The notes: a model not told the origin generated them from the sequence alone. A DNA stretch of 64,000 nt from Herbidospora galbida (GCF_005233835.1 NZ_SZQA01000001.1:496001-560000), one strand, 5' to 3'; positions 24,256 through 33,333 are shown, numbered from the stretch's first letter. A program made the numbers and translations.

Positions 24256-26133
24256 GTGAGGGAACACAGCACACTCCGCGCCGAGGAGATATCGGCGGCG
24301 CGCGAGATCCTCGTCCGCGAAGGCCTGCTGAACGAGACGACCCACGTGTCGTACCTGGGCCTGAAGGAGCAGGACAAGCGCAAGCCGGCCGGGGCGCGCG
24401 AGCTGCGCGCGATGCTCGTCGACATGGCCGACGGCCGCTCCCACGACGTGGTGGTCCGCCCGTCGGACGACGCCCTGGTGTCGGTGACCGAGCTCGACCC
24501 GGCCGTCGACGGCCAAGTGCCGGTCATCATGCTCGAGTTCGCGATGGTCGAGGCGATCGTGCACGCCGACGAACGCTGGCTCGCGGCCATGCGCCGCCGA
24601 GGCCTGACCGACCTGTCGAAGCTGCGCGTGCAGCCGCTGTCGGCGGGCCGGGCGATGACCGAGGACGAGAAGGGCCGCCGCCTCCAGCGCACCCTGACCT
24701 TCCTGCAGAAGGACGAGCACGACCTGCCCTGGGCCCACCCGGTCGACGGCGTCGTCGCCTACGTGGACGTCATCGAGAAGACGGTCGTCGAGGTGCTCGA
24801 CAACGCCGTCCTGGACGTCCCGCAGGAGGACGGCAACTTCCATCTCGCCGACTTCAACGGGCCGCTCAGGGAAGGCCTGAAGCCCATCGAGATCACCCAG
24901 CCGCACGGCCCCAGCTTCACCATCGACGACGACCACGTGCTCGACTGGCTCGGCTGGAAGGTCCAGGTCTGCTTCGACTCGCGCGAGGGCCTGGTGCTGC
25001 GCGACATCTCGATCAACGACCGGCAGGTCGTCGACCGCGCCTCGATCGCCGAGATGGTCGTCCCGTACGCCGACCCCAGCCCCCAGCGCTGGTTCCAGAC
25101 CTTCTTCGACGGCGGCGAGTACCTGCTCGGCAACTTCGCCAACTCCCTCAAGCTCGGGTGCGACTGCCTCGGCGAGATCACCTACCTGGACGCCGTGGTC
25201 GCCGACAACGCCGGCAACCCGCGCGTGATCCCCCAGGCGATCTGCATCCACGAGGAGGACGCCGGGGTGCTGTGGAAGCACACCAGCCACTTCACCAATT
25301 CGAGCGAGGTGCGCCGCAACCGCCGCCTGGTGATCTCCTTCTTCGTCACCGTCGGCAACTACGACTACGGCTTCTACTGGTACCTCTACCTCGACGGCAC
25401 GATCGAGCTGGAGGTCAAGGCCACCGGCGTGGTCTTCACCTCGGGCCACCCGAACCCCGGCGGCGACTACGCCTACGCCACCGAGGTCGCCCCTGGCCTC
25501 GGCGCCCCGCACCACCAGCACCTGTTCAGCGCCCGCCTGGAGATGGCCGTCGACGGCCCCGCCAACTACGTCGAGGAGATCGACGCGGTCGCCGTCCCGC
25601 GCGGCCCGCAGAACCCGACCGGCACCGGCATCACCCAGCAGGTCACCCGCCTGCGCAAGGAGAGCGACGCCCCCCGCCTGGCCGACGGCCGGCGCGGCCG
25701 GGTCTGGCGTGTCGGCAACCCCGAGGTGCGGAACCGCCTCGGCAAGGACGTCGCCTACGTGCTGCACCCGGAGGGCATGCCGGTGCTGCTCGCCGACACC
25801 GAGTCCGACCTGTACGGGCGGGCCGTCTTCGCCTCCGGCCACCTGTGGGTCACCGCGTACGACCCCTCGGAGCTCTATCCGGCCGGTGACCTGGTCAACC
25901 AGCATCCCGGCGGGGCGGGCATGCCCGCCTGGGTCGCCGCCGACCGCGACATCGACGGCGCGCCGATCGTGCTCTGGCACACCTTCGGCATGACGCACTT
26001 CCCGCGCCCGGAGGACTGGCCGGTCATGCCGGTGGACACCACCGGTTTCAAGCTCAAGCCATCCGGCTTCTTCGGCCGCAACCCGACGCTGGACATTCCG
26101 GCGTCCGGCGGCGCCACGCACTGCCATTCGTGA
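24256..26133 (+). CDS. Copper-containing amine oxidase (TPQ enzyme)
   Basis: 625 residues. Oxidises a primary amine to an aldehyde with release of ammonia and H2O2. The TPQ precursor Tyr is in the consensus VGNYDYG at about residue 369. Copper ligands are the His pair in HHQHLF and a His in MTHFPRPEDWPVMP. It is about the usual length for bacterial enzymes; no signal peptide is seen. GTG 24256 has AGAGGAG seven bases upstream; ATG 24241 in frame is an alternative. It heads an operon with a SIS isomerase, a sugar kinase and an aldehyde dehydrogenase; the latter could remove the aldehyde product. Confidence 0.92.
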   Translation: MREHSTLRAEEISAAREILVREGLLNETTHVSYLGLKEQDKRKPAGARELRAMLVDMADGRSHDVVVRPSDDALVSVTELDPAVDGQVPVIMLEFAMVEAIVHADERWLAAMRRRGLTDLSKLRVQPLSAGRAMTEDEKGRRLQRTLTFLQKDEHDLPWAHPVDGVVAYVDVIEKTVVEVLDNAVLDVPQEDGNFHLADFNGPLREGLKPIEITQPHGPSFTIDDDHVLDWLGWKVQVCFDSREGLVLRDISINDRQVVDRASIAEMVVPYADPSPQRWFQTFFDGGEYLLGNFANSLKLGCDCLGEITYLDAVVADNAGNPRVIPQAICIHEEDAGVLWKHTSHFTNSSEVRRNRRLVISFFVTVGNYDYGFYWYLYLDGTIELEVKATGVVFTSGHPNPGGDYAYATEVAPGLGAPHHQHLFSARLEMAVDGPANYVEEIDAVAVPRGPQNPTGTGITQQVTRLRKESDAPRLADGRRGRVWRVGNPEVRNRLGKDVAYVLHPEGMPVLLADTESDLYGRAVFASGHLWVTAYDPSELYPAGDLVNQHPGGAGMPAWVAADRDIDGAPIVLWHTFGMTHFPRPEDWPVMPVDTTGFKLKPSGFFGRNPTLDIPASGGATHCHS

Positions 26134-26155
26134 CTCATCGATATCTGGGGAAAGC

Positions 26156-27178
26156 ATGTCAACGCCGAAAGAAGGTCACATCTCCTTCGCGTCCGCGCGG
26201 GCCGGTCAGGTCGCCGCGCTGCGGACCGCGATCGAGCGGCTGAGCAGGGACGTCACGGTCCGGCAGGCCGAGGGCTGGTTCCGGGGAGATGGCCCGATCT
26301 TCGTCGCCATCGGAGCCAGCCACGCCGCCGCCTGCGCGCCGGTGTGGACGCTGCGCAGCCGGGGCGTGCACTCCTGGCGGCTGAGCGCGGGCGACCACCC
26401 GCTGCCGTTCCCGCGCAGCGCGCACCCGCTGGTCGCGGTGTCGCAGAGCGGGCGCAGCAGCGAGACGCTGGCCGTGCTCGGCACGGTCGACCCCGATCTG
26501 CGGTACGCGGTCACCAACGCCGCCCCCTCGCCGATCGGCGACCTGGCCGGGCGCGGGCTGTCGCTGGGCGGCATCCCCGACAGCTACGCCTCGACGATCG
26601 GCTACACCGCGACCGTCGTCGCCCTCGGGATGATCGCCGAAGCGTGGGACGGCGGCGCCGTCGACCCGTCGTGGAGCGGGCTGCCCGACCACCTCGACGC
26701 CCTGGACGCCGACCTGACCGAGCGGGCCGGCGCGCTGGCGGCGCCGTTCGCCGTGTCGCGGGCCGGCGACTTCGTGGGCGGCGGGCCGTCCGCCGGGTCT
26801 GCCGAGGCCGGGGCGCTGCTGTTCCGCGAGACGGTCCGGCTGCCCGCGGCGGCGATGAGCACCCGCCAGTACCTGCACGGCGCGATGGAGTCGGCGGGCG
26901 ACACCGTCCACGTGCTGTTCGGCGACGACCGCGAGATCACCCTGGCGCACACGCTGGCCTCCGCCGACCACCCCGTCATCCTGGTGACCTCGGCCGATGT
27001 CGAGCCCGGCCCGGCGCTGCAGGTGGTCCGCCTGCCGGAGGTCTCGCCGAACCAGCGGGCGGTGCTGGAGGTGTTCGTCCTCCAGGCGCTCGTCGCCCGG
27101 ACGGCGGAGGACGCCGGCATCGACATCGAGGAGTTCGTGTTCGACAACGCCGACACCAAGGTCGGAGCCGCCCTGTGA
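26156..27178 (+). CDS. SIS-domain sugar isomerase/deaminase-like protein
   Basis: 340 residues with two SIS domains (about 35-170 and 195-335), similar to the isomerase half of glucosamine-6-phosphate synthase and to AgaS-type deaminases. The phosphosugar-binding Ser/Thr loop is VAVSQSGRSSETLA, and the second domain has VGGGPSAGSAEAGALLFRE. It lacks the amidotransferase domain, so it likely deaminates or isomerises an amino-sugar phosphate. The RBS is GGGGAAAGC. The GTGA overlap to the kinase gene suggests consecutive steps. Confidence 0.87.
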   Translation: MSTPKEGHISFASARAGQVAALRTAIERLSRDVTVRQAEGWFRGDGPIFVAIGASHAAACAPVWTLRSRGVHSWRLSAGDHPLPFPRSAHPLVAVSQSGRSSETLAVLGTVDPDLRYAVTNAAPSPIGDLAGRGLSLGGIPDSYASTIGYTATVVALGMIAEAWDGGAVDPSWSGLPDHLDALDADLTERAGALAAPFAVSRAGDFVGGGPSAGSAEAGALLFRETVRLPAAAMSTRQYLHGAMESAGDTVHVLFGDDREITLAHTLASADHPVILVTSADVEPGPALQVVRLPEVSPNQRAVLEVFVLQALVARTAEDAGIDIEEFVFDNADTKVGAAL

Positions 27179-28089
27179 CTGCGGCAGCGACGGTCCTGGC
27201 CGGGCTGGACATCGGGGGAACCAAGACGCACCTGCGGTTCGAGACGCCCGACGGCCGCGTCCTGGCCGACGTGGTCGACCCGACCGACACGTGGTCGGCC
27301 GCGCCCGTCGGCCAGGCCGCCCGGTGGATCGCCGGCCTGGTCGAGCGGCATCGCCCCGCCGGGGCCGCGCTCGGCGCTGTCGCCGTGGGCGCGCAGGGCT
27401 GCGACGACGAGCACCACTGCGCCGAACTGTCGCACGCGTTGTCGTCGGCGACCGGAGTGCCGAGCGCGGTCACCAACGACGCCGCGCTGCTGGTCCCGGC
27501 GGCCGGGCTGACGTCGGGCATCGGCGTGATCTCCGGCACCGGCTCGATCGCCGTGGCGGTGCGACCCGACGGCGGGCTGATGTTCGCCGGCGGCTGGGGC
27601 TGGGTCATCGGCGACGAGGGCAGCGCGCCCGCCCTGGTCAGGGAGGCCGTCCGGGCCGCGCTGACCAGGAACGACACCGGCGACGGCGGCGACGTGCTGC
27701 TGTCGCTGCTGGTCGAGGCGTTCGGGGTGCCCGACGCGGTCGGGCTGGCCCGCAGCGTCAACGACCTCCCGACGGCCGAGCACTGGGCGCCCAAGGCCCC
27801 GGCCGTGTTCGCCGCCGCCGCGCAGGGGTCGGCCGACGCCCGCGCGACCATCCGGGCGGGCGCGGAGAGCCTGGCGTACCTGGTCGGCGTGCTGGCCGCC
27901 CGGGGCGCGGGCGTCACCGACGTGGTCGCGGCGGGCGGCGTCATGACGGGCCAGCCCGACCTCTACTCGGCCTTCCGCGAGGCGGTCGCCCGCGACCATC
28001 CGGGGCTGACCGTCCACCTGCTGAGCGAACCCCCCGTCACCGGCGCGATCGCCCTCGCCCGGCGTCTCCAACCTGAGGAGCGGACATGA
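27175..28089 (+). CDS. BadF/BadG-family kinase, N-acetylglucosamine kinase-like
   Basis: 304 residues of ASKHA-fold kinase. The first phosphate motif is LAGLDIGGTKTHLRFE, the second GVISGTGSIAVA, and the adenosine motif is near VVAAGGVMTGQPDLY. Related enzymes phosphorylate GlcNAc or glucosamine at the 6-position. GTG 27175 overlaps the SIS gene stop, and its own stop overlaps the aldehyde dehydrogenase start (ATGA). It should trap the imported sugar and feed the SIS enzyme. Confidence 0.88.
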   Translation: MTAAATVLAGLDIGGTKTHLRFETPDGRVLADVVDPTDTWSAAPVGQAARWIAGLVERHRPAGAALGAVAVGAQGCDDEHHCAELSHALSSATGVPSAVTNDAALLVPAAGLTSGIGVISGTGSIAVAVRPDGGLMFAGGWGWVIGDEGSAPALVREAVRAALTRNDTGDGGDVLLSLLVEAFGVPDAVGLARSVNDLPTAEHWAPKAPAVFAAAAQGSADARATIRAGAESLAYLVGVLAARGAGVTDVVAAGGVMTGQPDLYSAFREAVARDHPGLTVHLLSEPPVTGAIALARRLQPEERT

Positions 28090-29456
28090 ACTCAAGGGAC
28101 AAATCAACCGGCGAAACCCTCGGCTCGGTGTCCGAGTCGACGGTCGCCGACGTCGACGCCGCGGTCGGCCGGGCCGCCGCCGCCCAGCCCGCCTGGGCCG
28201 AGCCGCCGTACACCGAACGCGCCGCCGCGCTGCGCACGGCCGCCGCGCGGCTGGAGGCGAAGGCGGCGGAGGTGCGTGACCTGATCGTGCGCGAGACGGG
28301 GTGCATCCCCGGCAAGGCCGACTACGAGATCGGCGCCGCGATCGGCGAGCTGCACGCGGCCGCCGCGCTGGCCGCCCGGCCCGTCGGCGAGGTGCTGCCC
28401 TCCAACCACGCGGGGCGGTTCAGCCTGGCCGAGCGCCTCCCCCTCGGCGTGGTCGCCGCGATCACGCCATGGAACTTCCCGCTGGTGCTGGGCATGCGGG
28501 TGGTCGCGCCCGCGCTCGCCCTGGGCAACACGGTCGTGCTCAAGCCGTCCCCGGAGACCCCGCTGAGCGGCGGTTCGCTCTTCGCCGACCTGTTCGACGG
28601 CGACGTGCTCCAGATCGTGCAGGGCGGTCCGGAGGTGGGCGAACGCCTGGTCACCCACCCGGAGACCGCGATGGTGCACTTCACCGGCTCGACCACGGTC
28701 GGCCGTGCCATCGCCGCCCAGGCGGGCGGTCTGCTGAAGAAGGTCTCGCTGGAACTGGGCGGCAACAACGCCCTGGTCGTGCTCGACGACGCCGACCTGG
28801 AGCAGGCGGCGATGATCGGCGCCTGGTCGAGCTTCCACTACCAGGGCCAGACCTGCATCACGGCCGGACGCCACATCGTCCAGGCCGGCATCGCGGAGGC
28901 CTACATCGCCGAACTGACCCGGCGGGCGGCCGCCGTCAAGGTCGGCGACCCGTTCACCGAGGCCGTCGGCCTCGGCCCGATGATCAACGAGCGCCAGTTC
29001 ACCCGGGCGGCCGACATGCTGTCGGAGGCCGTGGCGGCCGGCGCGACCGTGCTCACCGGAGGGCCGGGCGAGCTCCCGTTCTTCCGGCCCGCCGTGGTGA
29101 CCTCGGTCGACGAGGGCATGCGGCTCTGGCGGGAGGAGATCTTCGCCCCGGTCGCGCCGGTGCTGGTCGTGGCCGACGAGGAGGAGGCGATCCGGGTCGT
29201 CAACGACACCGAATACGGCCTGGTCAACTCGGTCGCGACGGCCGACCTGCGCCGCGGCCTGTCGGTGGCGCGGCGGCTGCGCGGCGGCATGGTCCACGTC
29301 AACGACGCGACCCCGCAGGACGAGGCGGGCGTCCCGTTCGGCGGGATCGGCCAGTCGGGGCTCGGCGGCCGGTCGGGCGGCGACGACAACCTGGAGGAGT
29401 TCACCACGCGCCGCTGGCTGACCACGACGGACCTGCCGGTGCACTACCCGTACTGA
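28086..29456 (+). CDS. NAD(P)-dependent aldehyde dehydrogenase
   Basis: 456 residues, benzaldehyde/aldehyde dehydrogenase type. The catalytic Cys is C257 (GQTCITAGR), the general base Glu E223 (LELGGNN), the Asn is in TPWNFPL and the NAD loop is HFTGSTTVGRA. It ends the operon and is followed by a strong terminator. It likely oxidises the aldehyde made by the amine oxidase to an acid. The stop of the kinase gene overlaps its start, so the two are translationally coupled. Confidence 0.93.
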   Translation: MNSRDKSTGETLGSVSESTVADVDAAVGRAAAAQPAWAEPPYTERAAALRTAAARLEAKAAEVRDLIVRETGCIPGKADYEIGAAIGELHAAAALAARPVGEVLPSNHAGRFSLAERLPLGVVAAITPWNFPLVLGMRVVAPALALGNTVVLKPSPETPLSGGSLFADLFDGDVLQIVQGGPEVGERLVTHPETAMVHFTGSTTVGRAIAAQAGGLLKKVSLELGGNNALVVLDDADLEQAAMIGAWSSFHYQGQTCITAGRHIVQAGIAEAYIAELTRRAAAVKVGDPFTEAVGLGPMINERQFTRAADMLSEAVAAGATVLTGGPGELPFFRPAVVTSVDEGMRLWREEIFAPVAPVLVVADEEEAIRVVNDTEYGLVNSVATADLRRGLSVARRLRGGMVHVNDATPQDEAGVPFGGIGQSGLGGRSGGDDNLEEFTTRRWLTTTDLPVHYPY

Positions 29457-29465
29457 CGAACGCCG

Positions 29466-29495
29466 GGGGAAGACCGCCGCTTGGCGGTCTTCCCC
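29466..29495 (+). terminator. Terminator of the amine oxidase operon
   Basis: GGGGAAGACCGCC pairs with GGCGGTCTTCCCC (29466-29478 with 29483-29495), 13 perfect pairs with a GCTT loop, nine bases after the stop. Confidence 0.75.
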
Positions 29496-29509
29496 TAGAG
29501 GGAGGCGAA

Positions 29510-29920
29510 CCAGCGGACCACGCGCGACCGCGCCGAGCCGGAACCAGACGTCGGCCCGCCCCTGCAACGCGCGGGCCAGCCCGAGCGCCGCCGAGGCCCC
29601 CTGCGAGAACCCGGTGACCAGCACCTCGCGCTCCAGCCGCCGGCCCGAACCGGCGGTGAACGCGCGGACCGCGCGCAGCATGTCGAGGGAGGCGGTGGTC
29701 TCCGACGGGACGTCCATCCAGGGATGCGGGCCGGGTCCCTCGCCCAGGCCGAGGTAGTCGGGGGCGACGGCGGCCATCCCGGCGGAGGCGTAGGTGAGCG
29801 CCGGAGCCTTGCCCCACACGCCCGTGGCGGTCGAGGGGGCGTCGCCCTTGAACAGTTCGGTGCCGTGCGTGAACGAGACGGCCCGCAGGCGGCGGTCGCC
29901 GTTGCGGGGCAAGGCTGCAC
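29510..29920 (-). pseudogene. Truncated alpha/beta hydrolase remnant
   Basis: The minus strand encodes the middle of a secreted-lipase-like alpha/beta hydrolase, with HGTELFKGDAPS, PDYLGLGEG and the nucleophile elbow GFSQGASAALG. It has no start or signal peptide. At the C-terminal end it stops matching soon after LARALQG and runs into the amine oxidase terminator region, so the acid and His residues are missing. At the other end it abuts an unrelated fragment near 29910. This looks like a deletion remnant. Confidence 0.6.
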
Positions 29921-30171
29921 GGCCGCTCCGGCGATCCTGCCGTTCCTCATGGAGGCCGCCGCGTCGCCGCGCGTGCGGTGCCGTCCGGAGGTGCTGGAGA
30001 TCGTCGCGCTCCTGGCGGACACGGCCGCGGAGGTCGCTCCTCACTGGGTCGCCCCCGACTGGCCCTTGGCATGGACGCGGGCCCGCCCCGTCTTGCTCAC
30101 CCTGCTCGCCGATCCGGACCCGACCGTCCGCGCGGCGGCGGACCGGGCCCGTCGGGTTAGGGTTCCTCCCC
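29907..30171 (+). pseudogene. HEAT-repeat-like protein remnant
   Basis: The plus-strand frame reads TAAPAILPFLMEAAASP, PEVLEIVALLADTA and LLTLLADPDPTVRAAADRA, the helix-pair pattern of HEAT/PBS-lyase-like repeats. It begins abruptly where the hydrolase remnant ends and runs on without its own stop into the VOC gene, where the frame shifts. It is only about 85 residues and has no start codon of its own. Confidence 0.45.
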
Positions 30172-30900
30172 ATGGGACTGCGACTCGTACAGGTGAACAT
30201 CAAGGCCGGTGACGACGCGGCGCTCGGCCGGTTCTGGGCCGACGCGCTCGGCTGGGAAGTGGACAGCGAGGAACCCGGGGTGACCAACGTCGAACCCGTC
30301 GGCTTCGACTGGCCCGACCCCTCCGCCGTCTGCATCGACTTCGTCGCCGTCCCCGACCCGGGCACGGTGAGGTACCGCACGCACCTCGACCTCGGCACCG
30401 CCTCCGAAGCCCACCACGCCGAGTTGGTCGCCCGCCTGAAGGATCTCGGCGCGAGGCCCGCCGGCGTGGACGCGCCGTGGACGGTGCTGGCCGATCCGGA
30501 GGGCAACGTCTTCTGCGTCCGGGAGCCCCGGGAGCTCGACCGTGACACCGGGCCGATCGCCGCGGTGGTGGTCGACTGCGCCGACCCCCGGGCCATGGCC
30601 GGCTTCTGGGGAGAGGCGACCGGCTGGGTCGTCCACGAGGCGGACGGCGAGCACGCGCTGCTGCGCGCCCCCGAGGGAATCGGGCCCTACCTGGAGTTCC
30701 TCCGCACTCCTCACGTGCCGGGCCTGGCGCACCGCGTCCACATCGACCTGCTGCCGAACCCCGTCGACGCCAAGGCGGCGGAGCTGGCCCGGCTGGAGGC
30801 GCTCGGCGCGAAGCCCGCCGACGTCGGCCAGGGCGACGTCCCGTGGACGGTCATGGCCGACCCGGAGGGCAACGAGTTCTGCGTGCTGGGCCGCCGGTGA
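30172..30900 (+). CDS. VOC-family protein with two glyoxalase-like domains
   Basis: 242 residues. Two tandem glyoxalase/bleomycin-resistance-like domains (about 1-120 and 128-242) each start with a strand such as LRLVQVNIKAGD or IAAVVVDCADP and end with PWTVLADPEGNVFCV or PWTVMADPEGNEFCV. These proteins bind or modify small compounds; the specific role is unknown. ATG 30172 was chosen because the first domain begins there. TAGGGT at 30158-30163 lies eight bases upstream and may be a -10 box. Confidence 0.85.
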   Translation: MGLRLVQVNIKAGDDAALGRFWADALGWEVDSEEPGVTNVEPVGFDWPDPSAVCIDFVAVPDPGTVRYRTHLDLGTASEAHHAELVARLKDLGARPAGVDAPWTVLADPEGNVFCVREPRELDRDTGPIAAVVVDCADPRAMAGFWGEATGWVVHEADGEHALLRAPEGIGPYLEFLRTPHVPGLAHRVHIDLLPNPVDAKAAELARLEALGAKPADVGQGDVPWTVMADPEGNEFCVLGRR

Positions 30901-31269
30901 GGCGCGCCAGGTCACAACGTCGACGTGTACGACACGAACGAGGCACGGTTGAGCCTGGTCGTGGAACCGGTCTTCGGCCCTGAATCCGGGCGTGGATCCC
31001 GCCGTGAGCGATCGTGTCTCCACCGGCCGCCGTGCGACGTTGACCCATACATTCCCTTCCCTGACGCGCACAGAGGCCCCGGCGCGTGTCGCGCCAGGGC
31101 CCGAAGAGTTCAACACCATCTACCGGCCATCCGGCCGGCTTACCGTCGTCGGCATCCGCCGTACTGCCTGGCCGTGATGCGGGGATCGCGGATAGGTGAC
31201 CTCAGACCACCTTCACCTGGGACGCCGCCTACACCCAGTCCGACCAGACGCAAGGAAAGCGGCCCAGGG
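30901..31269. other. Gap with no recognisable gene
   Basis: About 370 bases. Codon bias is weak in all frames and no protein family is recognised. It looks like decayed DNA between the VOC gene and the small secreted protein. A GGCCCC..GGGGCC-like dyad near 31070-31105 may act as a terminator for the VOC gene, but I am not sure. Confidence 0.4.
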
Positions 31270-31626
31270 TCACGGGCGCCCGGGCCACTTGAGGGAGCAG
31301 ACATTGACCGTGCGGGTCGAGAACTTCGGGATCTGGATGAGCCTGGATCTCGGTGCGATCCGTCCGTTCGCGAGGCGCTTCACCCGGTAGGCGCCGGGCC
31401 GGCCCCGGAAGTAGTGCGTGCCGTTGTTGTCGCGCACGTTGCCCGCGACGCCCGGACCTACGACCGTGACCGACACACCCCCCACGTGGGCACACCTGAA
31501 GACCAGCTTGAGGAGTCCGTACGGCGGTGTCGCCGCGGCCGAGGGAGGTGCGAAGCCGACGGTGGCCACGGCGAGGCTCATCGCGACCGCGCCTGCAAGG
31601 GCAGAACGCCGGACAATGCTGTGCAT
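31270..31626 (-). CDS. Small secreted protein
   Basis: 118 residues with a clear signal peptide (about 1-32: Arg-rich start, AGAVAMSLAVATVGFA, cleavage after SAAA). The mature part of about 86 residues has two Cys (VFRCAHVG and VNVCSLKW), probably one disulfide, and a basic middle. AAGGA precedes the ATG at 31624-31626. The fold is unknown; I do not recognise the family. No operon partner. Confidence 0.7.
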   Translation of the reverse strand: MHSIVRRSALAGAVAMSLAVATVGFAPPSAAATPPYGLLKLVFRCAHVGGVSVTVVGPGVAGNVRDNNGTHYFRGRPGAYRVKRLANGRIAPRSRLIQIPKFSTRTVNVCSLKWPGRP

Positions 31627-31744
31627 GATGATCCTTTCCTGGAGAACTCGGTCACTCTAGCCTCGTCTCCCACATTCACAGCGTGGTTCGGAAAAATGGT
31701 GAAGCGTTTGCGAGGGTTTCTCGCAGCGTGCGGCGGACGAAGCG

Positions 31745-32240
31745 CTATAGATCTGGCCAAAACGCCCCGGCACTCGGGCCTGGCTTCCTTCCGTCGCCAC
31801 CCCGGTTCCCGTGGTGGACGTGGCTGGCCTTCTGCCGGGCCGAACCCAGCGGCGACGCGGACCGCCTCGGCCGGCGCCGGCAACTCCCGCTCCCCGGCAT
31901 AAGGGTCGTCCTGATGTAGGTGGTGAAACGCTCCGGCACAAAGTGCCCACCAGTACGGTCCCGGCCGCCGGCAGGCGGCGGACGGTGGCAGCGGTCAGGG
32001 CGGGCAGGTAGCGCTGGAGTTCATCCAGCCACACCACCGGCCGCGGCGGCGCGGGCGAGGTGGCCGCCGCCATCAGGGTGCGGCAGCCACCAGTCCGGCA
32101 GCTCAGCCAGGATGGCCTCGTAGGCGCAGCGGGTCTTGCCGGTGAAGCAGCACCATCCCGCCCCGCCCGGAAGCGGCCGCGTCCCGGATCAGCGCCCGTG
32201 TGCCGTCCCGATCTGGACGGCGTCCGTCACGAGAATGCAC
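31745..32240 (-). pseudogene. Frameshifted P-loop ATPase remnant
   Basis: Reading the minus strand in shifting frames gives ordered pieces of one ATPase: RALIRDAAASGRGGMVLL, then GKTRCAYEAILAELPDWW (Walker A region), then PRPVVWLDELQRYLPAL (Walker B), then PERFTTYIRTTLMPG. At least two or three frameshifts separate them. It resembles the ATPase part of large actinobacterial STAND/TPR-type proteins. The gene is clearly inactive. Confidence 0.55.
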
Positions 32241-33108
32241 CTTGACCGTGATCGTTCTCAGCGCAAACCGCTGCACCGTTTTTCCCGAGGCCGGTCGCGG
32301 CGAGGTGGGCGATGGCCTCCTCACTCCGGCTGCCGGGTTCGGGCGTGCCGACGAGGAGTTGCTGACCCGGAGCGTCGTGCACGTCGAAGGTCTGGTACGT
32401 CAACTCGATCCGGCCCAGCTCGGGATGGACGAAGACCTTGTAGGCGCGGGAGAGTCGGCTGACTCCCTGCAGGGCCCACAGTTCAGCGAACTCGGGCGAT
32501 GCGGTCTCCAGTTCGGCGACGATCGCCGAGATGTCGACGTCATCCGGTAGCCGCCCCTGGTTGAGGCGAAGCGCGTCGACCGTGTTCCGGCGCAGCAGCT
32601 CCCATTCCGCGAAGACCGTCTTCACTTGCGGATGGGTGAACAGGATGCGCGGCATGTTCCGTTCGTCCCCGAAGGGTGCCAACAGCGTATCCGCTACCGG
32701 ATTGGTCGCCAGGACGTCGAATGCGGGGCCGAGGACATAGGCGGCGGCGCGGGGAAAGGCATCGAGCAGCTCCAGAAGCTTCGGGTGCACCCGGTCGCGG
32801 GCGGCATCGGGAGCAAGACGGGGATGGAGACCGCCGAGCCGGAACAGGTGACCGCGACCGTCCGAGCTCAATCGGAGCGCCCGGCCGATGGCGTCGAGCA
32901 CCTGCGCGGAGGGGTTCCGCTCTCGGCCCTGCTCCAAGCGGGTGTAGTAGTCCGCGCTGACCCCCGCCAGAACAGCGACCTCTTCGCGCCGCAACCCCGG
33001 CACGCGGCGTCCGGATGCCGACCCGGCAAGGCCGGCTTCGGCAGGTTCCAGCCGCGAGCGACTGGCGCGCAGGAACGCGCCGAGGTCACTGTCGCGGGCG
33101 AGGGCCAT
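32227..33108 (-). CDS. XRE-family regulator with MmyB-like ligand domain
   Basis: 293 residues. The N-terminal HTH (about 10-85) has the signature VPGLRREEVAVLAGVSADYYTRLEQGRE. The C-terminal part (about 100-285) is the MmyB-like PAS-type domain that binds fatty acids in one characterised homologue, with FVHPELGRIELTYQTFDV. It is divergent from an SDR gene, its likely target. The start at 33106-33108 lies six bases after a TAGCAT box (minus 33115-33120), so leaderless. A tandem repeat upstream may be its binding site. Confidence 0.9.
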   Translation of the reverse strand: MALARDSDLGAFLRASRSRLEPAEAGLAGSASGRRVPGLRREEVAVLAGVSADYYTRLEQGRERNPSAQVLDAIGRALRLSSDGRGHLFRLGGLHPRLAPDAARDRVHPKLLELLDAFPRAAAYVLGPAFDVLATNPVADTLLAPFGDERNMPRILFTHPQVKTVFAEWELLRRNTVDALRLNQGRLPDDVDISAIVAELETASPEFAELWALQGVSRLSRAYKVFVHPELGRIELTYQTFDVHDAPGQQLLVGTPEPGSRSEEAIAHLAATGLGKNGAAVCAENDHGQGAFS

Positions 33109-33111
33109 GGC

Positions 33112-33139
33112 TCAATGCTAATGAGTCAATGCCGATGAG
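33112..33139 (+). promoter_or_regulatory. Tandem repeat, likely operator of the XRE regulator
   Basis: TCAATGCTAATGAG is followed directly by TCAATGCCGATGAG (33112-33125 and 33126-33139), 12 of 14 bases identical. The first copy covers the -10 box of the regulator gene. Confidence 0.55.
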
Positions 33140-33333
33140 CAGGCGGCGCATGCCTGCGCACCCCTTCCTCATGGCCTTCCGAGGATCCGGCGGATCCCGG
33201 CGAAATGCCAGGCCGCCTCAGCCTGGGAGTGCTGCACCCAGGCTTCTGCTGCCTCCTCAAACGACCGCGGACCCCATTGCCTTGTCTTCGCGGCACACGC
33301 CGCAGCAATGTCGATCAAGGAGCCCGCACAGCC

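Noticed and set aside
24199-26157. Long minus-strand frame opposite the amine oxidase
   Set aside because: Composition is typical of an antisense shadow and no motif is seen, whereas the plus strand carries all copper amine oxidase signatures.
28104-30596. 830-codon minus-strand frame spanning the aldehyde dehydrogenase and beyond
   Set aside because: Only the segment of about 29510-29920 resembles a protein (hydrolase remnant); the rest is a shadow of the dehydrogenase and VOC genes.
30901-31269. Open frames after the VOC gene
   Set aside because: None shows codon bias, an RBS or a family pattern. One piece (TTFTWDAAYTQSD) looks protein-like but is too short to support a call.
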